Assembly: GCA_900466475.1 (NCBI GenBank)
Contig: UBMI01000001.1
Span: 1 to 64,000, forward strand
Reading direction: 5' to 3'
Source: Hyphomicrobiales bacterium
GTDB lineage: Bacteria; Pseudomonadota; Alphaproteobacteria; Rhizobiales; Rhizobiaceae
Length of the DNA stretch: 64,000 bases
Shown: in pieces, positions 57,095 through 64,000 of the stretch
How the letters are laid out: every line of letters begins with the position of its first letter
Numbering within the stretch: position 1 is the stretch's first letter
Position numbers and translations under genes: made by a program
The notes under the pieces: generated by a model
Databases searched by the model: none
Seen by the model: only the letters and a program-made list of their open reading frames with translations
What the model was told of the DNA's origin: nothing

Positions 57095-57096
57095 AC

Positions 57097-57122
57097 GGAA
57101 CCAATGTTGCTTCCAAGCCGTT
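57097..57122 (+). promoter_or_regulatory. EcfG-type general stress promoter upstream of the 116-residue protein
   Basis: GGAAC (57097-57101), 17-base spacer, CGTT (57119-57122): an exact match to the EcfG consensus of rhizobia. The transcript would start about 7 bases later, near 57129, giving a short leader to the ATG at 57155. Confidence 0.65.
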
Positions 57123-57124
57123 GA

Positions 57125-57505
<381 letters not shown>

Positions 57506-57617
57506 TCTGCCCATTCATGGCCGCACCGGCAGAAGGCGCCCTGTGATCATCAGCTTGATCGCAGGGCGTTTTTCGGTCACAGGTACTTTAGAACCAGAAG
57601 CCCAAAGATCGCTCTTC

Positions 57618-59111
57618 ATGCCCTCCTCAAATGCCCCTTTCGTGCGCTCCGCGCTGATCATGCTTGCGCTCGGTGTGTTGATTCTGACGTTGATTGTCGG
57701 GACCTCGCTCTGGCTTGTTCGTGAAAACAGCGTCTATTCCGATGAGGTGGCGCAGATACGTCAGGTGCGCAGCGCGGCCGCCGATCTGCTATCGACGCTG
57801 CAGGACGCCGAGACCGGCCAGCGCGGCTTTCTGCTGACGCTGGATCGGAAATACCTCGATCCCTACAATGCAGCGATTGAAAGTCTCTCGGAGCGGCGCC
57901 AGCGGTTGCAGGACGCCACCAATGATGCCTTGCGCTACAGCGGAAGCATGGCTTCTCTTGATAATGCGATCGACGCCAAGCTCAAGGAGCTTTCATCGAC
58001 CATTACGCTCGCCTCGCAAGGGCAGATGGCGGATGCACTTGCCATCGTCCGCGGCGATGCCGGCAATGCAGCAATGGCAGTGGCACGCTCGACGCTCACC
58101 GGTCTCATCGCTTCGACAGACGATCGGCTGCGGGTTGTCGTTACGGAACAATTGAATGGGGCCGCCAATCTGCAATGGGTCACGGTTGGCGGCGCAATTG
58201 CCATTGTCATCGTCGTCGGTGGCGCCATCCTCATCATCGTCCAGCACGTGCGAGAACTTTCGCGGGCGCAGAGGGAGCTCGAAGTGCTCAATGTCGGGCT
58301 GGAAGAGCGCGTGAGCGAGCGCACCGAAGATCTTATGCGGGCGAACCAGGAAATCCAGCGTTTCGCTTATATCGTCACGCACGATCTCCGCGCGCCGCTC
58401 GTCAACATCATGGGCTTTCTGAGCGAACTGGAAACCAGCCTGAAGGCGGTAACCGCTTATGTTGTTGCAGATGACAGAGCGCCGAGCGAAGAGGAAATCA
58501 GGGAGGCGCGGCTTGCGGTGCAGGAAGACCTACCGGAGGCAATGAATTTCATCCGCTCCTCCACGCGCAAGATGGACTCGCTGATCAATGCCATCCTGAA
58601 GATTTCGCGAGACGGCCGGCGCAAGCTTGCCCCGGAGCGCATCGATCTCAAGGCGTCGCTCGAAACGGCGGCCGCGAGCGTCCAGCATCAGATCGCCGCT
58701 TCCGATGGAACGGTGGAAATCGACGTGCGCGTGCCTTCGCTTGTGACGGACCGCTTCTCGCTCGACCAGATTTTCGGCAATATCTTCGACAACGCAGTAA
58801 AATATCGTTCGCCGGCCCGGCCGCTCGATTTGCGGGTGAGGGTAGTGCCGGCGGGCAAAGGGCGTGTCCAGATTGACGTCAAAGACAATGGCCGCGGTAT
58901 TGGAAAGGCGGATCTGGAGCGGGTATTCGAGCTTTTCCGACGCGCCGGCGAGCAGGACCAGGCGGGTGAGGGCATCGGACTTGCCTATGTGCGCTCGTTA
59001 ATACGAAATTTGGGAGGCGATGTTACGGTCGATTCGGCCGAAGGCGTCGGAAGTACATTTACACTCGTACTGCCGGCAGACCTCAGCGCGATTATAAAGG
59101 CAGAAACATGA
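57618..59111 (+). CDS. CHASE3-domain sensor histidine kinase
   Basis: 497 residues from the ATG at 57618; upstream in-frame starts are possible, and no good ribosome-binding site is visible. TM1 at about residues 8-30, CHASE3 sensor at about 38-180 (QVRSAAADLLSTLQDAETGQ, RGFLLTLDRKYLDPYNAAIE), TM2 at about 186-208, coiled coil, HisKA with phospho-His near residue 255 (FAYIVTHDLRAPLVNIMGFL), and HATPase with N-box GNIFDNAVKY, G1 DNGRGIG and G2 GEGIGLAYV. It overlaps the response regulator gene by four bases. Confidence 0.93.
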   Translation: MPSSNAPFVRSALIMLALGVLILTLIVGTSLWLVRENSVYSDEVAQIRQVRSAAADLLSTLQDAETGQRGFLLTLDRKYLDPYNAAIESLSERRQRLQDATNDALRYSGSMASLDNAIDAKLKELSSTITLASQGQMADALAIVRGDAGNAAMAVARSTLTGLIASTDDRLRVVVTEQLNGAANLQWVTVGGAIAIVIVVGGAILIIVQHVRELSRAQRELEVLNVGLEERVSERTEDLMRANQEIQRFAYIVTHDLRAPLVNIMGFLSELETSLKAVTAYVVADDRAPSEEEIREARLAVQEDLPEAMNFIRSSTRKMDSLINAILKISRDGRRKLAPERIDLKASLETAAASVQHQIAASDGTVEIDVRVPSLVTDRFSLDQIFGNIFDNAVKYRSPARPLDLRVRVVPAGKGRVQIDVKDNGRGIGKADLERVFELFRRAGEQDQAGEGIGLAYVRSLIRNLGGDVTVDSAEGVGSTFTLVLPADLSAIIKAET

Positions 59112-59548
59112 AAGCTACCGGCAAAGAAGTCACCATCGTCATGATCGAGGACGATGAGGGGCATGCCCGTCTCATCGAGAAGAACGTGCGCCGTGCAGGC
59201 GTCAACAACGAGATCGTGCCGTTTACCAACGGCACCAGCGCTCTCGATTTCATTCTCGGAGCGGATCGCAGCGGCGAAGTGAGCCGCGACCGCTATCTTC
59301 TCGTTCTGCTTGACCTGAACCTGCCGGATATGTCGGGCATCGATATTCTCGAGAAGATTAAGGGCAACGAGCATACCAAGCGTCTGCCGGTGGTGATCCT
59401 GACGACGACCGACGATGAGCGTGAAATCCAGCGCTGCTACGATCTCGGCGCCAATGTCTACATTACCAAGCCGGTCGATTACGACAATTTCGCTCACGCG
59501 ATCCGCCAACTCGGCCTGTTCTTTGCGGTCATCCAGATCCCGCAATAA
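59108..59548 (+). CDS. Single-domain response regulator
   Basis: 146 residues, receiver domain only. Phospho-acceptor Asp69 lies in LLVLLDLNLPDMSG, with the acidic pocket IEDDEG near 13-18 and the conserved Lys in YITKPVDY. No output domain, so it acts by protein contact (the type of kinase-linked receiver seen beside bacteriophytochromes). Its ATGA overlap with the kinase gene makes a clear two-component pair. A hairpin follows the stop. Confidence 0.93.
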   Translation: MKATGKEVTIVMIEDDEGHARLIEKNVRRAGVNNEIVPFTNGTSALDFILGADRSGEVSRDRYLLVLLDLNLPDMSGIDILEKIKGNEHTKRLPVVILTTTDDEREIQRCYDLGANVYITKPVDYDNFAHAIRQLGLFFAVIQIPQ

Positions 59549-59560
59549 GCCGGCAAAGAG

Positions 59561-59591
59561 AAAGGCGAGCAGCCTTGGCACGCTCGCCTTT
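59561..59591. terminator. Hairpin after the response regulator gene
   Basis: Ten-base stem AAAGGCGAGC / GCTCGCCTTT, loop of 11 bases; only a short T-run. Sits between convergent ends of the regulator gene and the 39-residue peptide gene and may serve both. Confidence 0.65.
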
Positions 59592-59607
59592 GACGTACTC
59601 TGACAGT

Positions 59608-59727
59608 TCAGGCGACATTGATCAGCAATGGTACGCTGATCATGATGCCGACGAGAACGGCGACGACAGTTGCGACACGCACGATGCGAATACGCCGCGT
59701 GCGCTCCCCACTCCAGTCATAGGTCAT
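59608..59727 (-). CDS. 39-residue putative membrane peptide
   Basis: ATG at 59727 preceded by GAGGAGACGAAAA; stop at 59608-59610. Protein MTYDWSGERTRRIRIVRVAT followed by VVAVLVGIMISVPLLINVA: a positively charged N-terminus, then one TM segment of about 20 residues. No family known to me. The coding part includes an inverted repeat TGATCAGC / GCTGATCA (59619-59642). Too short for standard gene calling. Confidence 0.58.
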   Translation of the reverse strand: MTYDWSGERTRRIRIVRVATVVAVLVGIMISVPLLINVA

Positions 59728-59827
59728 TTTTCGTCTCCTCGGGGAAGGACGTAGAGCCCGGAACTCCGGGTTCAACATGTATGACTGTGTTTGCTTGTGT
59801 AAGGCTGGACTAATTTACGAGGATTGT

Positions 59828-60421
59828 TCAGAAACGCAGTGACCAGCGGCGACCGTCATGCGTCATGCGCACTATGCCGAGCGGCTGGACATCGATGGTC
59901 CAGAAGGAGGCGAAGGGCGCCTTCAGCACGTCCAGGATCGCAGCGCGGATAACGGTTGCGTGGGTGACCGCAACGACATGGCCGCCGAGCGGCATTTCCT
60001 CGTTCATCCAGCCGGCTACGCGCTTGCAAAGCTGTTCCAGGCTCTCACCCTCATGAGGAGAAGCCTCGGGATCAGACATCCAGAGGGCAAGATTTTCCGG
60101 TTCTTCGGAGTGAAGGCTCATGAGCGGCTTGCCGGTCCAGCGTCCGTAGTCGCAATCCCTGAGCGAAGGGGCACGGGTCGCGTCGAAGCCCAGCATGTGC
60201 GCCGTCTGCAGGGCGCGCAGCGCCGGGCTCGCGAAAACCCTGTCCGCTCGCCCAGGCGCTGGCAACATGGCCTCGCTCAGCGCCTGTTCCTCCAGCGGTT
60301 CATCCGTGGGAAACGATGCGGTGCGATTTGCCGCCGTGGCACCGTGGCAGATCCATGTGAGGCGGGTGGTCACGTTGCTCGGCGCCCTCCTGATATGGGG
60401 CGGGATGGCCGCCGCCCGCAT
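59828..60421 (-). CDS. Histidine phosphatase family protein, possibly CobC-like
   Basis: 197 residues from the ATG at 60421. Phosphoglycerate-mutase-like fold: catalytic region RLTWICHGATAANR, in which the usual RHG triad reads CHG, VFASPALRALQTAHMLGF near residue 68, the second His in GHVVAVTHATVIRAAIL. The gene diverges from the B12 riboswitch and cobalt transport genes, so an alpha-ribazole phosphatase role is plausible; not proven. A GTG a few codons inside is an alternative start. Confidence 0.75.
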   Translation of the reverse strand: MRAAAIPPHIRRAPSNVTTRLTWICHGATAANRTASFPTDEPLEEQALSEAMLPAPGRADRVFASPALRALQTAHMLGFDATRAPSLRDCDYGRWTGKPLMSLHSEEPENLALWMSDPEASPHEGESLEQLCKRVAGWMNEEMPLGGHVVAVTHATVIRAAILDVLKAPFASFWTIDVQPLGIVRMTHDGRRWSLRF

Positions 60422-60432
60422 ATGAAGTTTCG

Positions 60433-60462
60433 TTGACAGTATCTTTGACGAACAGATATAAC
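60433..60462 (+). promoter_or_regulatory. Promoter of the cbtBA transcript
   Basis: TTGACA (60433-60438), 18-base spacer, TATAAC (60457-60462), just before the riboswitch. Confidence 0.7.
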
Positions 60463-60465
60463 CGT

Positions 60466-60590
60466 GACGTTGCGGGTTTGGAAGCCGGTGAAAGTCCGGC
60501 GCGGTCGCGCCACTGTGACCAGCGTGTCGAAATTCTTCGCGTTGGAAGTCAGACCTTACCGCACGCAAGATCTTCGACTGAACGCGTCAT
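60466..60590 (+). ncRNA. Cobalamin (B12) riboswitch
   Basis: Contains the aptamer core: GGAAGCCGGTGAAAGTCC, then GGCGCGGTCGCGCCACTGTG, and a late B12-box-like stretch GGAAGTCAGACCTTACCGC before the cbtB leader. Boundaries are approximate. It should reduce expression of cbtB and cbtA when adenosylcobalamin is plentiful, so the cobalt transporter is made when B12 is short. Confidence 0.92.
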
Positions 60591-60604
60591 TCCAGGAGGA
60601 ATAC

Positions 60605-60814
60605 ATGTCTGATACCACTTTTGCGCCCGTCGCAGCCCCCGCACCGATTCCGCTTGGCCAGATCATGCCCTGGGCGATCTTCGGCGGCCTGCTGATGCTG
60701 ATTGCCATCTATTTCGTCGGCACCGAAGAGGGTGCGATGGCGCTCTTCAACGGCACGTATGTGCATGAATTCGTTCATGATGCTCGCCACCTTCTCGGCT
60801 TCCCCTGCCACTAA
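60605..60814 (+). CDS. cbtB: Cobalt transporter subunit CbtB
   Basis: 69 residues from the ATG at 60605, with AGGAGGA upstream. One TM segment (PWAIFGGLLMLIAIYFVGTE) and a His-rich C-terminus ending HEFVHDARHLLGFPCH, typical of CbtB, a small subunit thought to bind or hand over cobalt. First gene behind the riboswitch. Confidence 0.93.
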   Translation: MSDTTFAPVAAPAPIPLGQIMPWAIFGGLLMLIAIYFVGTEEGAMALFNGTYVHEFVHDARHLLGFPCH

Positions 60815-60917
60815 AGCGCGTGGCGATCTTCCGGATCCGCCCGATACGTTATAGATTTTTGTTTTCTTGCATGCCGTCATCGCAAAGCCGATGAGCGCTT
60901 TTGCACGACATGCTTTA
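60812..60917. repeat. Possible dispersed intergenic repeat between cbtB and cbtA
   Basis: About 106 bases starting at the cbtB stop, with TAAAGC at the left end and GCTTTA at the right end. It resembles, from memory, the short palindromic repeats (RIME-like) scattered through rhizobial intergenic regions. No coding capacity. Confidence 0.4.
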
Positions 60918-60931
60918 GGGGAGTGTCTCAC

Positions 60932-61666
60932 ATGGTTGGAAATCTTCTGCTTCGCGGCATGATCGCGGGCGCGATTGCCGGCATCCTCATTTTCGCCTTT
61001 GCGCGCCTCTTCGGCGAACCGCTCGTCGATGCGGCGATTGCCTTCGAAGAAGCGACGGCGCAGGCGGCCGGTACCGCTGCCGAGCCTGAAATCGTCAGCC
61101 GCGCCATCCAGGCAGGGCCTGGGCTTCTTGTCGGCGTCATGGCCTATGGCGTTGCCGTCGGCGGGCTGTTTGCGCTTGTCTTCGCCTTCGTGCATGGCCG
61201 CTTCAGCAGCCTCTCGGCACGCGGCACGTCAGCCGTTATCGCCGCAGCTGCTTTCGTCGCCATCGTTATCGTTCCGGCCATCAAGTATCCGGCCAATCCG
61301 CCGGCCGTCGGCAGCTCGGATACGATCGGCGTGCGCACCGAGCTGTTCTTCCTGATGATCGTCGTTTCGATTGCTTCGCTGGTCGCGGCCGTCGCAATTG
61401 CCCGCAGTCTGGCGGCACGTTACGGCTCATGGAATGGGGCGATCGTTGCGGGTGTTCTCTTCGTCGTGTTCATCGGTCTGGTGGAATATCTGCTGCCGCC
61501 AATCAATGAAGTGCCGGAGAATTTCTCGGCGACGGTTCTATGGCGCTTCCGCATGACCACGCTCGGCATGCATATGATCCTCTGGTTGGTGCTCGGTCTT
61601 GCTTTCGGCGCGCTGGCTGAGAAGCGTCTCGGAGCGAAGAGCGGGTTGCGCCCCGCCTATCGATAA
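60932..61666 (+). CDS. cbtA: Cobalt transporter subunit CbtA
   Basis: 244 residues from the ATG at 60932 (AGGGGAG upstream; a GTG three codons earlier is possible). Five or six TM segments: MVGNLLLRGMIAGAIAGILI, GLLVGVMAYGVAVGGLFALV-like, SAVIAAAAFVAIVIVPAIKY, and a long C-terminal helix; matches CbtA family length. With CbtB forms a predicted cobalt importer under B12 control. Confidence 0.92.
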   Translation: MVGNLLLRGMIAGAIAGILIFAFARLFGEPLVDAAIAFEEATAQAAGTAAEPEIVSRAIQAGPGLLVGVMAYGVAVGGLFALVFAFVHGRFSSLSARGTSAVIAAAAFVAIVIVPAIKYPANPPAVGSSDTIGVRTELFFLMIVVSIASLVAAVAIARSLAARYGSWNGAIVAGVLFVVFIGLVEYLLPPINEVPENFSATVLWRFRMTTLGMHMILWLVLGLAFGALAEKRLGAKSGLRPAYR

Positions 61667-61739
61667 GGTGCGGTAGAGGGGGCTTGCTGCTCCCTCTTTC
61701 CTCGCGAGCCAGCGGCTTGTGCTCGGAGTTAGACCCTTT

Positions 61740-62345
61740 ATGAAGAACGTGTTGCGCGCCTTTTGTTTCGGCCTTGCCATGCTCACTGCGGGCGGTGCAT
61801 TCGCGCATGGCCCCAGTGGCGAGGGCAGCCATTCCGGCCTGCCGGTGCCCGAGATCTCGCATGGCGAGATGGCGGTTATCTCCGGCTATCGCAGCCGTAT
61901 CATGGATCTCGCCTCACGGGCGGTGGATACAAGCGAGCCATTTCGGCGTGTGCTGAACTATGCGGAAATCCAGTATTCCTACTGTCTCTGGGGCCGGATG
62001 CCGGGCAGCGTTACGGATGAGGAAAGCCCGTTCAACGAATGTGCCCATGCCTACCTGGCAGCGACCAAGGCGGTGCTGCTCGCCATGCGCGGCATGCCCC
62101 AGCAGGCTATGGCGGCTGGTGAAATCGCGTCGGCTGTCGATGTCGATATGGTCCAGCGCGGGCTCTCGCTCGTGACCTGCCGGTTCAGTGGCGAGGGTTT
62201 CAACACGGCCGATGTCGTGCGCCCGCGCTGGAGCGAAATTCCACTTCATCCGGCGAGCATGGCCTCGCTCACCGGATTTGCAATGATCCTCGTCGCGGGG
62301 TTCTTTGTTCTGAGACGGCTTCTTCGGGTTCAGTCATCGGAATAG
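61740..62345 (+). CDS. Secreted protein with C-terminal membrane anchor, hypothetical
   Basis: 201 residues from the ATG at 61740. Signal peptide MKNVLRAFCFGLAMLTAGGAFA, a His-rich start of the mature protein (HGPSGEGSHSGLPVPEISHG), a helical middle with several Cys (YSYCLWGRMP, NECAHAYLAATK, LVTCRFSGEG), and a TM segment near residues 176-196 (LTGFAMILVAGFFVLRRLLR). It follows cbtA by 73 bases in the same direction and may belong to the metal-handling cluster. Ends 16 bases inside the convergent molybdoenzyme gene. Confidence 0.72.
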   Translation: MKNVLRAFCFGLAMLTAGGAFAHGPSGEGSHSGLPVPEISHGEMAVISGYRSRIMDLASRAVDTSEPFRRVLNYAEIQYSYCLWGRMPGSVTDEESPFNECAHAYLAATKAVLLAMRGMPQQAMAAGEIASAVDVDMVQRGLSLVTCRFSGEGFNTADVVRPRWSEIPLHPASMASLTGFAMILVAGFFVLRRLLRVQSSE

Positions 62346-62992
62346 CGCTGCTCGCGCCACGGATCACCATACATATGGTAGCCGTTCTTTTCCCAGAAGC
62401 CGGCCTTGTCTGCTGGCAGCAGATCGATGCGGCGCAGCCATTTGGCGCTTTTCCAGAAATAGAGATGCGGCACGACGAGACGCATCGGTCCGCCGTGGTC
62501 ACGGGTAAGTGGCTGACCCTCCCATGATGTGGCGAGAATGGCATCCTCGGCGGCGAAATCGGAAAGCGGCAGGTTGGTCGTATAGCCGTCGTAGCTTGTC
62601 AGCATGACGTAACCTGCTTCCGCCTTCGGCATTGCGAGATCGAGCAGGTCCCGGGTCGAAACACCCTTCCACTTGTTGTCGTAGCGCGACCATGTCGTCA
62701 CACAATGGATGTCGGAGACCATCGTGCTTTGTTCCAGTTTCTGGAAGGCGGCCCAGGAAAGGTCGAGCGGCGTTTCGACCAGTCCGCGAACTTCCAGCTT
62801 CCAGCTATCGACGGAAACGATCGGCTGCTGGCCGAGGTCAAGCACCGGCCAGTTCTTGACCAGATGCTGGCCCGGCGGCAGGCGCTCCGTTTCCGGGCGG
62901 CTGATACGGCCGGTCAGAAATTTTCCCTCCGCAGCCCAGCGGCGTTTGGAGGTGGTGAGCTTGCTGTCTTCAGGAATCTGGTCGTCGCTCAT
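62330..62992 (-). CDS. Sulfite oxidase-like molybdopterin-binding protein
   Basis: 220 residues from the ATG at 62992, with AAGGAG upstream. Oxidoreductase molybdopterin-binding domain: the ligand Cys in VSDIHCVTTWSRYDNKWKGV near residue 97, then GGPMRLVVPHLYFWKSAKWL. It lacks both a signal peptide and the MsrP twin-arginine leader, so it is probably cytoplasmic, unlike most sulfite dehydrogenases. Substrate unknown. Confidence 0.85.
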   Translation of the reverse strand: MSDDQIPEDSKLTTSKRRWAAEGKFLTGRISRPETERLPPGQHLVKNWPVLDLGQQPIVSVDSWKLEVRGLVETPLDLSWAAFQKLEQSTMVSDIHCVTTWSRYDNKWKGVSTRDLLDLAMPKAEAGYVMLTSYDGYTTNLPLSDFAAEDAILATSWEGQPLTRDHGGPMRLVVPHLYFWKSAKWLRRIDLLPADKAGFWEKNGYHMYGDPWREQRYSDD

Positions 62993-63144
62993 GGCGGTCT
63001 CCTTGCGGCGCGGCAATCAGACATGCGCACCTGACATGTGTCAAGTTTCGGCACCTCTTGGAAATCTCCACCGCGCTCATTACAGTTGAAGCCGCCGGGT
63101 TATGCCTCCACGGGGAGCGGAGGCGGAAAGGGAGGAGCGAGACC

Positions 63145-64000
63145 CTGTCTTCGCGCTATCGTATCATTGCGGCGCTTTGCGCCGCACCCCTACTGATTTT
63201 CGCTTTCTTCTATTATGGGAGCGCCGTCGCCACGCGCGCCTATATGGGTGAAGCCTCGGCACAGGCGGGTACGGCGCTCCGGCTCGCTGTCTCGGCACTG
63301 AGTGGACATCTCAGCCGTTACGAAGCCTTGCCGGCACTGATTGCCGACCACGACGATATCAAGGAGCTGGTGAGCCGGCCGGACGACCGTCCTCTGCGGG
63401 ACAACGCCAATCTCTACCTCAAGGAAATCAACGGGCTGCTGAAATCCTCCGATATCTACGTGGTGCGACCGGATGGGGAGACGATTGCCGCCAGCAATTA
63501 TGATGGCCCGGGCAGTTTCGTCGGCGAGAATTTCAGCTACCGTCCCTATTTCCAGGAGGCGATCGGCGGGCATCAGGCCCGTTTCTATGCCCTTGGTACA
63601 ACCTCGCTGAAGCGCGGCTATTATTTCTCCTCGCCGATCCGGGTGGATGGCGAGATCCGCGGCGTCATCGTGTTCAAGGTTGATATCGACGTCATCGAAT
63701 CCTCCTGGAGCGGCGGTGAATATCGCATCTTCGTCTCCGACCCCGAGGGCATCATCTTCATGTCCGATAGTCCGGACTGGCTCTATGGGGCGATCCTGCC
63801 GCTGAGTTCGGATCGGGTGGCACGCACCGAGGCCTCGCGGCGCTATGCCAATGCGCGGCTCGTCGAACTGCCGGTTATCCGCCATCGATTCGAAGAGCAT
63901 GATCTGATGACGTTGGCGAGCGATCGCGGTCAAAGCGAATATCTCGTTCTTTCGCACTACATGCCGGCTGAAGACTGGACTGTAAACGTGCTCATGGACA
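63145..64000 (+). CDS. dctB: C4-dicarboxylate sensor kinase DctB-like, N-terminal part, runs off the window
   Basis: About 285 codons, open to the right edge. TM1 lies near the start (RIIAALCAAPLLIFAFFYYG), followed by a periplasmic sensor of Cache type: ALPALIADHDDIKELVSRPD, SSDIYVVRPDGETIAASNYD, and the typical FVGENFSYRPYFQEAIGGHQ, RFYALGTTSLKRGYYFSSPI. This matches DctB. No ATG, GTG or TTG starts the frame near a ribosome-binding site: CTG at 63145 follows GGGAGGAG, and a TTG at 63058 is the nearest alternative. The kinase domain lies outside the window. Confidence 0.72.
   Translation, partial: MSSRYRIIAALCAAPLLIFAFFYYGSAVATRAYMGEASAQAGTALRLAVSALSGHLSRYEALPALIADHDDIKELVSRPDDRPLRDNANLYLKEINGLLKSSDIYVVRPDGETIAASNYDGPGSFVGENFSYRPYFQEAIGGHQARFYALGTTSLKRGYYFSSPIRVDGEIRGVIVFKVDIDVIESSWSGGEYRIFVSDPEGIIFMSDSPDWLYGAILPLSSDRVARTEASRRYANARLVELPVIRHRFEEHDLMTLASDRGQSEYLVLSHYMPAEDWTVNVLMD

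Overview
The window looks like a chromosomal segment of an alphaproteobacterium of the Rhizobium/Agrobacterium group. The supporting evidence is the lpiA-acvB pair, a sqdB-sqdD-sqdC operon for the plant-type sulfolipid SQDG, a ruvCAB order, cobalamin-controlled cbtBA, CtrA-like and EcfG-like promoter motifs, a serC-type leader and moderately GC-rich coding sequence throughout. This placement comes from recognising protein families, not from any database search. I see no prophage, transposase, CRISPR array, rRNA or plasmid replication module, so this is a core-type chromosome region with densely packed operons.

Layout. 1-2078: 3' end of lpiA and acvB (lysyl-phosphatidylglycerol metabolism, acid and peptide resistance). 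2075-6370 (minus): DinB-like protein, Nudix hydrolase, exported metallophosphoesterase and ruvB, ruvA, ruvC for Holliday-junction processing. 6616-12030: chemoreceptor, acetyltransferase, flavin monooxygenase-like protein, YebC, stress-protein-26-like protein. 12066-14422 (minus): exported MBL-fold protein, YmdB phosphoesterase, 5-formyl-THF cyclo-ligase. 14490-16071: a MarR regulator diverging from an FUSC transporter around a palindrome. 16068-16874: Ala/Thr-rich protein. 16914-19937 (minus): sqdBDC. 20057-26867: ybgC, tolQ, tolR, tolA, a free-standing TolA C-terminal-domain paralogue, tolB, pal, cpoB. 26897-31839: tilS, ftsH, glmM.

31915-38381: methyltransferase, outer-membrane beta-barrel protein, a TetR/NAD(P)H-quinone-reductase-like divergent pair with a triple repeat, then serC and serA. 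38656-46661: c-di-GMP enzyme, LysR/TDT transporter pair, a tiny secreted peptide, MscS channel, DMT exporter, mnmA. 46793-49516: tRNA-Met(CAU), lipoprotein, a universal stress protein behind a FixK/FNR box, LysR regulator, small membrane protein. 49593-53227 (minus): ackA-xfp phosphoketolase module, with an FNR-like box before xfp. 53437-59548: Pit phosphate transporter, second c-di-GMP enzyme, small stress-type proteins behind an EcfG-type promoter, CHASE3 histidine kinase and response regulator. 59608-64000: 39-residue membrane peptide, CobC-like phosphatase diverging from a cobalamin riboswitch-cbtB-cbtA cluster, a sulfite-oxidase-like molybdoenzyme and the start of a DctB-like sensor kinase.

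The genes fall into recurring themes: envelope maintenance (Tol-Pal, FtsH, GlmM, lysyl-PG, SQDG, outer-membrane protein), serine synthesis, cobalt/B12 handling, and responses to low oxygen and general stress. The most unusual items are the extra TolA-domain protein fused operonically to tolA, the two unannotatable small peptides with strong ribosome-binding sites, the three-unit operator between tetR and the quinone reductase, and several promoter-level signatures (CtrA, RpoH, EcfG, FixK/FNR) that can be read directly from the sequence. I did not find a clearly novel multi-gene system.
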